Of a stretch of 64,000 bases of DNA, positions 15,820-25,431 are shown piece by piece. A model generated the notes under the pieces. It was given only the letters and a program-made list of their open reading frames with translations. It was not told the origin of the DNA and made no database searches. Position 1 is the stretch's first letter; the number at the start of each line of letters is the position of its first letter. Source of the stretch: Fimbriiglobus ruber (lineage in GTDB: Bacteria > Planctomycetota > Planctomycetia > Gemmatales > Gemmataceae); assembly GCF_002197845.1 (NCBI RefSeq), contig NZ_NIDE01000017.1:1472712-1536711 (forward strand). The letters are read 5' to 3'. A program made the position numbers and the translations under genes.

Positions 15820-18468
15820 GTGAATTTGTCCGATGGTACGTTCAGCATTCCGGTCACACTGTCGGGTACACCATCCATTCCCCTCGCGGCCGGTTTCAGT
15901 GAACCCAGCGCCATGGCCGCCGCAGCCGGCAACCTGTACGTAGCCGATTCCAGTGACAACGCGGTCTACAAGGTGACATCTTCGGGCGTGGTCGATACGG
16001 TCGCGTCCGGTTTCAACGATCCCGCGGGCCTGGCGCTCGATGTGGCCGGCAACCTGTACGTAGCCGATTACGGAGACGGGACGGTCTTCAAGGTCACACC
16101 GGCAGGAGTGAAGAGTGTCTTCGCGTCCGGATTTGAAAGACCGGCCGGTTTGGCGATCGACGCGGCCGGCAATTTGTATGTTTCCGATTCCGGCAGCGGT
16201 AACCAGTACGCCAACGATTCGAGCGGTCGGGTCGTCAAGGTGACCCCGGCCGGCGTATCGACCGCCGTGGCGACCGGACTGTCCGACCCGACGGCGTTGG
16301 CGATCGCTCCGGACGGTACTTTGTACGTTGTAGAAAATGGCACGCAGTCATCATTTAATAATTCCCCAGATGATGATTTCCCGATCGCCGTGGTCGATGA
16401 AATAACCTCCGCGGGGACAGTTAGGCTAACTCAGAAAGCCGCAATTAGCAGCATGGTTTATTACGCCGGAAATCTTTTACTATCAGTCGGAACGCAGCCG
16501 GGGATAACGCAGCCGGGGATATACGAGATAACCTTGAATGGTGCGGCACTACCGATTTCGGGCTCAGGTGGTCCCATCCTGGCGATTGACCCGGTCGGAC
16601 GGCTATATTACTCGGTCGGAGGCCAGCCTAACTCCTCCGCTAACTCCGGTGAAGCGACGGTCTATCAGCAGGGTTTTACAAATTCGCCGCCTGTAACAGT
16701 CCCGTTTTCGATCGGCGGCACGGCTATCCCCGGGGTCGACTACTCTGTTACGACGCCCAGTCCGCTCACCTTCGCGCCCGGGCAGACGCTTGTCTCTATC
16801 ACAGGCCAATTGATCGATACCGGGCCGGCTGGCAACGGAAAAACAATCACGCTTAATCTGGATACACCAACAAATGCCGTTCTCGGTACTAATGCGTCTT
16901 CGACCCTGACCCTGTCCGACACGCCGGTGATCGGCATTTTCGGTTCGGGTACGCCGTCTGGCTCGATAACCGGCGGGAAACTAATCACGATTTCCGGGGC
17001 CAACCTGGGCAACGCCACGGTCGTCGACTTCGGGACCACCCCGGCCACCATCGTGAGCGACACCGCTACCCAGATCGTCGTCACCACTCCGGCCGAGACC
17101 GCGGGCACGGTCGACGTGACGGTGACAACCCCGGGCGGCACGACGCCCTCGGATGGCGTCCAGTTCACGTACCTTGACGTGCCAACCGTCACGGCGGTCA
17201 GCCCGACGAGCGGCTCACCGACTGGGGGAACGACCGTCACCATCACCGGGACCAACTTGTCCGATCCCATCGCCACCGTCGTCTTCGGCGGTTCGGCGGC
17301 CACCATCGTGAGCGACACCGCCACCCAGGTCGTTGTCACCAGTCCGGCGCACCCGGCCGGCACGGTCGACGTGACGGTCACGACGCCCGGCGGCACGTCC
17401 GCCACGTCGGCCGCCGACCACTTTACCTACGTCTCGGCGGTATCCCTCACCGGCTACTCGCAGTTCGCCGTCGGGGCGGACGCGGGGGGGACCGGGACCG
17501 TTACCGTGTACAACCCCGACCAGTCGGTCGCGTACACCGCGACCCCGTTCGGAACCTCCTATACGGCCGGCGTCCGGGTCGCCGTCGCCGACCTGAACAA
17601 CGACGGGGCCCCCGAACTGATCGCCGGGACCGGGCCGGGGGTCGAGAACCAGGTCGTCATTTTGGACGGCAAGACCCACCAGCCGCTCGTCTCGTTCGTC
17701 CCGTTCGAGGCGACGTTTACCGGCGGCGTGTTCGTCACCACCGGGGACGTGAACGGGGACGGCGTCCCCGATCTCATCGTCACCCCGGACCAGTCCGGCG
17801 GGCCGATCGTGGCCGTCTACGACGGGGCCGCCCTCGGTAAGGGTCAGGTCGTCCAGGTCGCCCGGTTCTTCGGCATCAACGACCCGAGCTTCCGGGGCGG
17901 GGACCGGGCCGCCCTGGGCGACATCAACGGGGACGGGGTGGCCGACCTGATCGTGTCGGCCGGGTTCGGGGGCGGCCCGCGGGTCGCCATCTACAACGGC
18001 GCGACGATCGCGTCCGGCGCCCCGACCGAACTCATGCCGGACTTCTTCGCGTTCGAGAGTACCCTGCGGAACGGGGTGTACGTGACGGCGGGCGATCTCA
18101 CAGGCAAGGGGTACGCGGACCTGATCTTCGGGGCGGGTCCGGGCGGCGGTCCACGGGTCCGGGCCGTCGACCCTGCGGTCCTGCTGGCGGCCGGCAGCTT
18201 CTCGACGCTTGACGACGCGGCCGTGTCCACCGCCGGGGTGGCCGACTTCTTCGCGGGCGACCCGACCAGCCGGGGCGGGGTACGGGTGGCCGTCGCGGAT
18301 CTAGACGGGAGCAACCAGGCGAGTCTGGTGGTCGGATCTGGGGCGGGCGTGGCGGCCGCGGTCACCACGTACACGGGCAAAGCGATCCTGGCCAACCCCG
18401 CGTCCCCGACCGCCGATTTCGACCTTGATCCCTTGCCAGGATTCAGCGGGGGCGTGTTCGTCGGGTAG
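15820..18468 (+). CDS. giant surface protein 2, C-terminal segment (NHL, Calx-beta, TIG, FG-GAP)
   Basis: The 15820 GTG is only where a start codon first occurs; the coding frame is open upstream. Order of domains: Calx-beta first half (GTFSIPVTLSGTPS), a set of NHL repeats (GNLYVADSSDNAVYKV; LALDVAGNLYVADYGDG), Calx-beta second half (VPFSIGGTAIPGVDYS ... TITLNLDTPTNA), two IPT/TIG domains, and a 340-aa FG-GAP module with DLNNDGAPEL, DVNGDGVPDL and DINGDGVADL calcium loops. It ends GFSGGVFVG like surface protein 1. It is probably secreted or on the cell surface, with a role in adhesion or carbohydrate contact; no enzyme site was recognised. Confidence 0.75.
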   Translation: MNLSDGTFSIPVTLSGTPSIPLAAGFSEPSAMAAAAGNLYVADSSDNAVYKVTSSGVVDTVASGFNDPAGLALDVAGNLYVADYGDGTVFKVTPAGVKSVFASGFERPAGLAIDAAGNLYVSDSGSGNQYANDSSGRVVKVTPAGVSTAVATGLSDPTALAIAPDGTLYVVENGTQSSFNNSPDDDFPIAVVDEITSAGTVRLTQKAAISSMVYYAGNLLLSVGTQPGITQPGIYEITLNGAALPISGSGGPILAIDPVGRLYYSVGGQPNSSANSGEATVYQQGFTNSPPVTVPFSIGGTAIPGVDYSVTTPSPLTFAPGQTLVSITGQLIDTGPAGNGKTITLNLDTPTNAVLGTNASSTLTLSDTPVIGIFGSGTPSGSITGGKLITISGANLGNATVVDFGTTPATIVSDTATQIVVTTPAETAGTVDVTVTTPGGTTPSDGVQFTYLDVPTVTAVSPTSGSPTGGTTVTITGTNLSDPIATVVFGGSAATIVSDTATQVVVTSPAHPAGTVDVTVTTPGGTSATSAADHFTYVSAVSLTGYSQFAVGADAGGTGTVTVYNPDQSVAYTATPFGTSYTAGVRVAVADLNNDGAPELIAGTGPGVENQVVILDGKTHQPLVSFVPFEATFTGGVFVTTGDVNGDGVPDLIVTPDQSGGPIVAVYDGAALGKGQVVQVARFFGINDPSFRGGDRAALGDINGDGVADLIVSAGFGGGPRVAIYNGATIASGAPTELMPDFFAFESTLRNGVYVTAGDLTGKGYADLIFGAGPGGGPRVRAVDPAVLLAAGSFSTLDDAAVSTAGVADFFAGDPTSRGGVRVAVADLDGSNQASLVVGSGAGVAAAVTTYTGKAILANPASPTADFDLDPLPGFSGGVFVG

Positions 18469-18480
18469 GCGGCTTGTTCC

Positions 18481-18508
18481 GGCGAGCAAGATTCCCCCCT
18501 TGCTCGCC
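18481..18508. terminator. hairpin between converging genes
   Basis: Stem ggcgagcaag (18481-18490) pairs with cttgctcgcc (18499-18508) around an 8-base loop, 12 bases after the surface protein 2 stop. There is no T tract, so termination is inferred. Just after it a 16-bp unit, cctgaagacttgatga, is repeated twice (18511-18542). Confidence 0.5.
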
Positions 18509-18550
18509 CGACCTGAAGACTTGATGACCTGAAGACTTGATGACTCACTC

Positions 18551-19579
18551 TTACCCTTGGGCGATCAGCACCGTGTACCCCCGGTTCTCGATCGCTTCCA
18601 CGTCGCCGTAGGTTTCAACCACTTCGGGGATCGTCTGGACCGGCATCTTGCTGACCAGATAAAACTTCCCGCCGGTCTTGAGCAGGTCGCGGGAGCTGGA
18701 AATGAACATCCGCGCGACTTCCGAGTTCGCGTAGTACGGCGGGTTCGCGAGGACCGCGTCGTAGCCGACGGGCTCCAGGCCCTGGAGTGTCGCGCTGGTG
18801 ATGACCTTGTAGTTCGAGACGCAGTTGGCCTTCGCGTTCAGCTCGCTCAGCGCCGTCGCGCGGGCGTTACTGTCGATGAAGGTGACGTGGCCCTCGGGGC
18901 CGGCCCCCGGGCTCGCGAGGCAACCGACCGTCCCGTTCCCGCAACCCAGGTCGAGGATGTGGGCGCCGGGCTGAAGTTGGACGACTTCGAGCATGGCCCG
19001 CGACCCGCTGTCCATGCGCCCGTAGCCGAACGTGCCGGGCCAGCTCGCGAAGCTCATCGAGGCGCCGTCGTTGATCTTGGCGTGGAACGTGATCTCGTGC
19101 CGGCGGCGCGGCTGGTCGCCCTGCTTGGCGCTCCAAAACGCCATCCCGTTCTTGCTCTTCGGCGACTCGCCGCACTTGCCGAACACCTTCTTGTGCCACT
19201 TCGCGAACAGCGTGTCCTTCTCGTACTCCGAGAGCGAGATGAACATCCCGCCCTCTTCGAGGACGTGGAAGCCCTGCTCGACCATGTCGAGCTTGAGTTC
19301 CCGGTCGGCGTGGGCGGCGGCGGGGAACAGGACCGTGCGAAACCGGGCGGGTAGGTCCCAGAGGTCCGGCCCGGTCACGACTTCGGCGGTCAGCCCCTCC
19401 TGGGCCAGTTTCTCCCGCAGCCGGGCGGCGACGTACACGTCCATCTGAAAGCAGACGGTCTCCACGCCGCCCAGGGCGCCGACCAGTTGGGTAACAGGCC
19501 ACGGCGACCCGAGCGCGATCAGGACCGGCGGCGTAACCCGGCCGGCGGCGACGGGAAAGAGATCGAGAAGGTGTTTCAT
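18551..19579 (-). CDS. RsmC-like rRNA guanine-N2 methyltransferase
   Basis: A 342-aa SAM-dependent methyltransferase with the two-part layout of RsmC/RlmG, which methylate guanine N2 in 16S or 23S rRNA. The N-terminal half is a degenerate MTase-like domain. The C-terminal half has the SAM loop LDLGCGNGTVG (about 208) and the catalytic NPPYYANSE (about 278). Which rRNA site is modified cannot be told. It converges on the surface-protein gene. The ATG at 19579 gives a normal family N-terminus. Confidence 0.85.
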   Translation of the reverse strand: MKHLLDLFPVAAGRVTPPVLIALGSPWPVTQLVGALGGVETVCFQMDVYVAARLREKLAQEGLTAEVVTGPDLWDLPARFRTVLFPAAAHADRELKLDMVEQGFHVLEEGGMFISLSEYEKDTLFAKWHKKVFGKCGESPKSKNGMAFWSAKQGDQPRRRHEITFHAKINDGASMSFASWPGTFGYGRMDSGSRAMLEVVQLQPGAHILDLGCGNGTVGCLASPGAGPEGHVTFIDSNARATALSELNAKANCVSNYKVITSATLQGLEPVGYDAVLANPPYYANSEVARMFISSSRDLLKTGGKFYLVSKMPVQTIPEVVETYGDVEAIENRGYTVLIAQG

Positions 19580-20176
19580 TCGTACTCAATCGGGGAGAAA
19601 CAAATAGACATTATAACCACATCGGCCAAGAAGCAAAGAGTCGGGGCGGACAGTTCGCGCGATCCGTCTCAGCACGCCTCGACGGATCACATCCCGATTC
19701 CGGGAGTGGAAGACCGGTCGGGAACGTTCTTCGGCCTCGCTTCTCGGGAACGTCTCGTTCGGCCGATCCGAGCGCAAGACCGCGCAAAAACCCGCCCGGC
19801 CCGCGCGTGCAAGTCGATGCCCGTCGGCGAAACGCGGTCCACGGAGCCGACATTTTTCCCGGCAATGATATCGTTGTCCGTCCACTGTCAGAAAACGCAC
19901 TGCAAGGCGCAAAAAGCGCAGAAACCCCCTACGGACCCAGGTTTCGAGGCCCCGCCGGTCCCTTCCCCGTCACGACGGGCGATCGGCCCCGGGTCCCGTC
20001 CCACGGCGTCCGGGGTTAGTCTGAGGTCGAAGGGGCGGTTTGATCCGCTCGGGGGCCGCGGGTCCGGACCGCGTCGGCCGGTCGCGGCCCCGGTCCGGAC
20101 GGGAGAGAACGATCCCGAATGTTCGCCGACCGCGATTCCCGGGAACTTATCTTTCGGCCGATCCTTAACGACGGGC
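19580..20176. other. intergenic region, no gene recognised
   Basis: About 600 bases with a promoter-like AT-rich stretch next to the RsmC-like start. A plus-strand open frame crosses it, but it has no recognisable protein sequence and runs antisense into both flanking genes. Nothing else was seen. Confidence 0.45.
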
Positions 20177-20752
20177 TCACCACTTCGGCTTGTCGGTGTA
20201 AACGGCGTGGAAGACCTTCCAGACCGCCTGGGTGGTGTCGATGAGCAGTTCCCAGTTTTCGATATTCCGCGGCATGGCCCGCGGGCTGGGCGGCTGGAAG
20301 ATGAGCTTGGCTTCCGCCTGATCGAGGGCGGACGCCAGCGAACTGATGGGAAAGTCGGTCTGGCTCAGCTTGGCCCACTCGCTGGCCTTCTCCGCCACCT
20401 CGCCCAGGTGCTTGGTGGCCGGGCCGATCACCGTCCCGTCCCTCTTCACCTCCGCCCGCTCGATCACGAACTGCCGCGTGCCGACTTTCAGTCGCATCGA
20501 CCGCGGGATCGAGGTGCCCGGGATGCGCTCGGCCGACTCGGACAGGACCGACCACTTGAGCGGGATGTACTTGGCCCGCAGGCGGGCCAAGTTCCGACCA
20601 AGCCACTCCTCCATCCGGGCCGCGTTCTTGAACAGGCGGCTCTGCCGGACGGCCGTGATGGCCTCCCCGAACCGGCCCTCCGCGGCCGCCTTGGTGAGGT
20701 GCAGGGGGCGGCAGAGAGCAGCGCCGGGCGTGCCCGGGGCGACTTCTTGCAT
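20177..20752 (-). CDS. hypothetical protein
   Basis: A 191-aa protein of unknown function. It is rich in charged helices in the first half (LTKAAAEGRFGEAITAVRQS; MEEWLGRNLARLRAKY), has a likely beta segment (RLKVGTRQFVIERAEVKRDG) in the middle and a helical tail ending DTTQAVWKVFHAVYTDKPKW. No signal peptide or membrane segment. It starts 38 bases after the SMP-30 family gene on the same strand, so it may be cotranscribed. It could be a fragment of a larger protein. Confidence 0.45.
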   Translation of the reverse strand: MQEVAPGTPGAALCRPLHLTKAAAEGRFGEAITAVRQSRLFKNAARMEEWLGRNLARLRAKYIPLKWSVLSESAERIPGTSIPRSMRLKVGTRQFVIERAEVKRDGTVIGPATKHLGEVAEKASEWAKLSQTDFPISSLASALDQAEAKLIFQPPSPRAMPRNIENWELLIDTTQAVWKVFHAVYTDKPKW

Positions 20753-20790
20753 GTGCCCAGTCGGCAGATTTTCTGCGGGCTTTTACTGCC

Positions 20791-21830
20791 TTAAAACCCG
20801 ATCCCCTTGGTCGCGGTCTTCACCCGCACCAGGCGGTCGTTCGCGGTGATGTACAGCGAGCTGCCGTCGTCGCCGAACGCGCAGTTCGCGGTCTTGTCGT
20901 TGGTGAGGATCGTCCCGACCCACTTACCGTCCGGGGTGAACACGAACACCCCGCCGGGGCCGGTCGCGAAGATGTTGCCCTTGGCGTCGACCTTGAGGCC
21001 GTCCGGCAGCCCGGGCTTGCCGGCCTTGACGAGGTCGGTCGAGTCGTGGATCACCTTGCCGGCCCCGAGGGTGCCGTCGTCCTTCACGGGAAACGCCTTC
21101 CAGATCGCCGCGTTCGGGTCCGAGTTCGCGACGTAGAGGGTTTTCCCGTCCGGCGACAGGCCGATGCCGTTCGGGAAGCTCATTTCCTTGGTCAGGAGCG
21201 TCAACTCCCCGTTCGGCTTGAGCCGGTAGACGCCCTGGAAGTCGAGTTCCTTGTGCGGGTCTTTCATGATCCCGGGCAGGCCGTAGGGCGGGTCGGTGAA
21301 GTAGAGGTCGCCGCTCGGGTGGTACACGAGGTCGTTCGGGCTGTTCAGCCGCTTGCCCATGTACTTGTCCGCGAGCGTCTCGAAGTGGCCGTCCTTGCCG
21401 AGCCGGGCGACCCGCCGGTCGCCGTGCTGGCAGAGGATCAGGGCCCCGTTCTTGTCGATCGCCAGCCCGTTCGACCCGGGCTCGGCCCCCTCGAACTTGT
21501 CCTTCCCGGTGTACCCGCTCGGTTTCAGGAACTCCTTCAAGCCGTCCTTTTCGGACCACTTGTAGATCATGTTGTTCGGGATGTCCGAGAAGAGGAGGTG
21601 CCCGCCGGTCTCGACCCAGACCGGCCCCTCGGACCATTTAAACCCGGCCGCGATTTCCTCGACCTTGGCGTCCTTGGGCACGAGTTCGTCGAACTTCGGG
21701 TCTTTCCGCTCGAACCCGCGGGGGGCGGCGGTTTCGGGTCGTCGGCGGACGCCGGAACCGCGGACAAGGCGAGGACTGCGACGGCCGCCCCGAAGGCGAC
21801 CGCCCGAACGACAGCTAACCGGAACGACAT
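20791..21830 (-). CDS. secreted SMP-30/gluconolactonase family protein, frame-broken near the N-terminus
   Basis: SMP-30/LRE-like six-bladed propellers are metal-dependent lactonases acting on sugar lactones. Family residues are visible: the Glu in FKWSEGPVW, the FPNGIGLSPDG loop, NSPNDLVYHPSG, and the Asp in LPDGLKVDAKGN. The start at 21830 (AGGAGC upstream) gives a signal peptide MSFRLAVVRAVAFGAA ... SAVPASADD. That peptide and the body (ERKDPKFDELVPKDAKVEE) are in different frames: the G6 tract 21720-21725 (C6 on the coding strand) is one base short of the C7 needed. The short alternative start near 21681 would lose export. The hypothetical gene at 20177-20752 follows. Confidence 0.78.
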
Positions 21831-22359
21831 GAGAGAGTGCTCCTGAGGCCGCGGCCGGTCCGCCCCGATGACGAAAGTAGGCGCGGGCGCCGCGAGCGAA
21901 TCACATGCTACCGCGGACAACGGCCGGAACAAGTTGATTCCGGGGAGACCGATTCCCGATTCCCTGTGCCGCGGCCGGTGCCTGGTCGTGTGGACGGTTT
22001 TTGTGGGGTGACGTCTTGGGGCTCGGCCCCAAACCCCGCCGAACCCGCGGGGGGCGGCGGTTTCGGTCGTCGGCGGACGCCGGAACCGCGACAAGGCGAG
22101 GACTGCGACGGCCGCCCCGAAGGCGACCGCCCGAACGACAGCTAACCGGAACGACATGAGAGAGTGCTCCTGAGGCCGCGGCCGGTCTGACGAAAGTAGG
22201 CGCGGGCGCCGCGAGCGAATCACATGCTACCGCGGACAACGGCCGGAACAAGTTGATTCCGGGGAGACCGATTCCCGATTCCCTGTGCCGCGGCCGGTGC
22301 CTGGTCGTGTGGACGGTTTTTGTGGGGTGACGTCTTGGGGCTCGGCCCCAAACCCCGCC
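21711..22359. repeat. tandem direct duplication (about 320 bp) of the SMP-30 gene 5' end
   Basis: Copy A (21711-22040) holds the signal-peptide codons and leader of the SMP-30 gene. Copy B (22040-22359) repeats it, including ATG, ribosome site and leader, with single-base losses (tttcggg to tttcgg, gcggacaagg to gcgacaagg) and a roughly 10-base deletion. The copy B reading frame starts with the same MSFRLAVVRAVAF but runs into nonsense. The second copy still brings a full leader and possible promoter. Confidence 0.88.
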
Positions 22360-22617
22360 GGAGGGGTCGGACCCCTCCGGACCTCCCATCTGCTCCCGAT
22401 CCGTGGGCCGATCCCAAAGCGGATCGCCCCACGGATCGCTCGCGGGACCGTTTCGAGAACCGACGAAGAGCCGCTGTCTTCGCCATAATCAACCCAGACC
22501 CCTGCGAGCGACCCGCGGACGAATCCGCTCGGGGATTCGTCCGCGGGTCGGGAGCACGTGAGGAGGTCCGGAGGGGTCCGACCCCTCCGGCGGGGTTTGG
22601 GGCCGAGCCCCAAGACG
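22331..22617. repeat. 56-bp inverted repeat with nested 18-bp hairpin
   Basis: Arms 22331-22386 and 22562-22617 are perfect inverted copies and each contains its own small palindrome around ggaggggtc(c/g)gacccctcc. Between them, cgacccgcggacgaatcc (22509-22526) pairs with 22533-22550 over a 6-base loop. The left arm also forms the end of duplicated copy B. No gene lies in 22360-22788. Confidence 0.85.
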
Positions 22618-22788
22618 CCCTCCCTGGAATCCCAGCCACCCGACTGCTGACGACCGCTTCGATCGATGGGCAGAGGGCAAGCCCCTCGGGGAGACCGGGG
22701 CGGTCGCCTCGCGCCAATGTTTATTTGCTAACCCCCTATCTCGTCGCTCGCCCCCCGCTCCTGGCCGGCAGGGTGTTCCGAGCACTGC

Positions 22789-23889
22789 TCACTTCTTTGG
22801 CGTTTGCATTTTCAGGGCGGACCATTTCTTGAGTGAGTCCCTCGCGGCCTCGCGTACCTCCGCGTCACTGTCGCTGCGTTCCAGCTTAAGCAATGCCCCT
22901 TCGATTCCCAATTCTGACAACCGCGCGAGGAGTTTGGACGAATCGAGGGGCTCATTACTAAAGTAGTTGTCCGCTGGCTGGTTACTCTCCTTGGACTTAC
23001 CTGTCTTGCCGCGAGCCTTCAACGCAGCATCTGCTAAGAACCCGATAAAGATTGCGGTCCCCCGACGCAGCAGCGGCGATTCGCTGGCCGAACATTCGAG
23101 GATTGCGCTGGCCACTTTGTCGGTTTCTTCCTCGCCCTGTTGCTGTAGCTTCCGTTGCACCCCAAATAGCATCACTTGCTTCAAATATAATTGTTCTCCA
23201 TCGGTGCTGCCCGATTGCGCCAGCGGTAGATTGCTAAATTCTGCTTGAATCCGAAGGCAGTGCCGTATAAGGCCGTCCAGGTCACCGGTGACTCGGAACC
23301 AAGTGCCGTTGGCGTTGTAACGAATGCGGAAATCCGTGTCGGATCTGGCATTGGAAATCACATTCCGAGCTTCTTCGCTTCGGTCTGCTATTAGTCCTAC
23401 CACCATCAACACGTTGAATCGCCGCTCTGTTCCCTCGGTTTTCGCGGCGGCGAGTACCGTGGCTATGACTTCGGGGGAAAATTCTTTCATGAGCCCGGTC
23501 ACGCTCACGACGGCCTCAAGGACATTTACGTCTTTGTCGAACAATGCTAGAGCGACGCACAGCGGGCAAACTTTGTTCTCGTGTTCGAGGGCAATCAGCC
23601 CGCGGAGTTCGATTGCCTTGTAGCGGACGAGATAATCGGGGTCCTCTTTCATCCACCGTTCGATGATGGGAATCGTTTCGCGTGTGGTCGTGTTCTTGTG
23701 GCCTTTTATCAAAGAACGAAGCAGGGTCATTCTTTCTTCCGACGTTACTTCCGCTTGCGACTTTTCCGACTTCGCCGTGGATTTGGAAACTTGGTCTCGT
23801 GTCCCCGACGGGGCGGCCCACCGTAATGAGGCGGCGATCGCGAGCACCACGATTGAAACTGCGAGCGGTAAGACCGTGCGCGTCGACAT
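22789..23889 (-). CDS. membrane-anchored HEAT-repeat protein
   Basis: A 366-aa protein from the ATG at 23889. An N-terminal hydrophobic segment (VLPLAVSIVVLAIAASLRW) acts as an uncleaved anchor or signal. A charged linker (SKSTAKSEKSQAEVTSEE) leads to helical repeats of HEAT/armadillo type (ETIPIIERWMKEDPDYLVRY; SDSDAEVREAARDSLKKW). Such proteins are scaffolds with no enzyme activity. The base composition is visibly lower in GC than the neighbours. Function unknown. Confidence 0.62.
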   Translation of the reverse strand: MSTRTVLPLAVSIVVLAIAASLRWAAPSGTRDQVSKSTAKSEKSQAEVTSEERMTLLRSLIKGHKNTTTRETIPIIERWMKEDPDYLVRYKAIELRGLIALEHENKVCPLCVALALFDKDVNVLEAVVSVTGLMKEFSPEVIATVLAAAKTEGTERRFNVLMVVGLIADRSEEARNVISNARSDTDFRIRYNANGTWFRVTGDLDGLIRHCLRIQAEFSNLPLAQSGSTDGEQLYLKQVMLFGVQRKLQQQGEEETDKVASAILECSASESPLLRRGTAIFIGFLADAALKARGKTGKSKESNQPADNYFSNEPLDSSKLLARLSELGIEGALLKLERSDSDAEVREAARDSLKKWSALKMQTPKK

Positions 23890-24018
23890 AATATGGCGTC
23901 CGATCATTTCGTGTTCCCGGCGCTGTTGTACCCGTCTCGTACAAGGGTAATGACGCTGAAACGCCCGACACGCCCCGCTGCGGGGCGTGAAATTGGAACA
24001 CCTGATTGTCCCCCGCCG

Positions 24019-25323
24019 TCACACCAGTTCCCATCCCTTGCGGGCGTGGCACTCCAGGTACGCGTTCGCGTCCTTGGTGTTCGTGACGACCCCGCGGGCG
24101 GCGTCCCACGCGAGTTCCTTGCCGCTCTGGTACGACGCGTTCCCGAGCAGGACGGACTCGGTCAGCGGGCCGGCGTACGCGAACTGGCAGAGCGGGCGGC
24201 CGTGGCCGCGGATCGCGTCGAGCCACTCGCGGTGGTGGCCGACCGAGTTCGGGATCGAGTGTTCCGGCGCCTTGAAGTCTTTGGCGAACGCGTCCGGCAT
24301 GATCTGGAGCTGACTGTAGTTGGCGACGAGTTGCCCCTTCTCGCCCTCGAACAGCACGCCGTCCGGGAAGCCCTTGTAGGTCGTTTTCCCGTCCAGGGCC
24401 GGGCCTGTTTCGCCGTGGTACCAGGTCAGGTGAACGGCCGGCTTGCTGCCCCGCGCCGGGTACTGGTATTCGACTTGGAGCTTTTCCGGGACGGTGTTCT
24501 CGGCGCCCGGGATCGGGCTCCCGGTCGCCTTGACCAGCGTCGGCGAGGTGAGGTCGAGCGCCCAGTGGGCGAGATCCATGAAGTGGCAGCCCATGTCTTC
24601 CAGCGTGCCGCCGCCGAAGCCCCACCACCACCGCCAGTGGAAGTGCGGCCAGGTCGGGTGGTTGGCGTAGAAGAACTCCTGCGGCGTCGGGCCGAGCCAG
24701 ACGTCCGTGTCGAACGTCACGCCCGGCGTCGGGGCTGGGAGTTTCTTCCCCGCATTGGGCCGCCGGTGGCACCAGACGTGGACCCGCTTGATCTCGCCGA
24801 GCAGCCCGCTTTTCACGATTTCGACCACCCGGCGGTAGTTCTCGCCCGCGTGGATCTGCGTGCCCATCTGGGTGACGACCTTGTGTTCGGCGGCGGCAGC
24901 CGTCACGAGGCGAACTTCCTGGACGGTCCGGGCGAGCGGCTTCTCGCAGTAGACGTGCTTACCCCGGCGGATCGCGGCCAAGGCGGCGTGCGCGTGCGTG
25001 TGGTCCGGCGTGCAGACCGCGACGGCATCGATCCCGGCGGCAATGCCGTCGAACATCTTGCGGTAGTCGGTAAAGAACTTGGCGGACGGGAACTGCTTGC
25101 GGGCGGCCGTCGCCCGGGACTCGTCCACGTCGCACAGCGCGACGACGTCTTCCTTCGCGACGCCGCCCAGACTGTAAGCCCCTTGCCCACTCACCCCGAT
25201 GACGGCGACGCGGACCTTGTCGGTCGGCTCACCCGCCGCGCGGGCGCGAACGAACGGGGCGGCCGACGCGGCCAGGGCGGACGCGGCCAGGAACTTGCGG
25301 CGGGAAATCGGGTGGGACGGCAC
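24019..25323 (-). CDS. Tat-exported Gfo/Idh/MocA family oxidoreductase
   Basis: NAD(P)-dependent sugar or polyol oxidoreductase family greatly expanded in planctomycetes. The GTG at 25323 is preferred over the GTG at 25338 because GGAGG lies 8 bases upstream. The N-terminus SRRKFLAASALAASAA is a twin-arginine signal. The Rossmann part has VAVIGVSGQG, VCTPDHTH and the EKP motif in YCEKPLA; the C-terminal part has the family WRWWWGFGGGTLEDMGCHFMDL-type segment with the active-site His. The substrate is unknown. Length (434 aa) is typical. The leader is short and promoter elements were not recognised. Confidence 0.9.
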   Translation of the reverse strand: MPSHPISRRKFLAASALAASAAPFVRARAAGEPTDKVRVAVIGVSGQGAYSLGGVAKEDVVALCDVDESRATAARKQFPSAKFFTDYRKMFDGIAAGIDAVAVCTPDHTHAHAALAAIRRGKHVYCEKPLARTVQEVRLVTAAAAEHKVVTQMGTQIHAGENYRRVVEIVKSGLLGEIKRVHVWCHRRPNAGKKLPAPTPGVTFDTDVWLGPTPQEFFYANHPTWPHFHWRWWWGFGGGTLEDMGCHFMDLAHWALDLTSPTLVKATGSPIPGAENTVPEKLQVEYQYPARGSKPAVHLTWYHGETGPALDGKTTYKGFPDGVLFEGEKGQLVANYSQLQIMPDAFAKDFKAPEHSIPNSVGHHREWLDAIRGHGRPLCQFAYAGPLTESVLLGNASYQSGKELAWDAARGVVTNTKDANAYLECHARKGWELV

Positions 25324-25431
25324 GACGAATACCTCCACGGAAATGATGCGGGGCGGGAGCCCACACGATACCCGAACCGGACGAAGATGTCGAACGTGAC
25401 GGGAAATTCGCAGAACTTCGCGGCCGAGAGA

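Noticed and set aside
19487-20794. 435-aa plus-strand open frame across the 19.6-20.2 kb gap
   Set aside because: Low-complexity composition, runs antisense into both flanking genes, no family motif.
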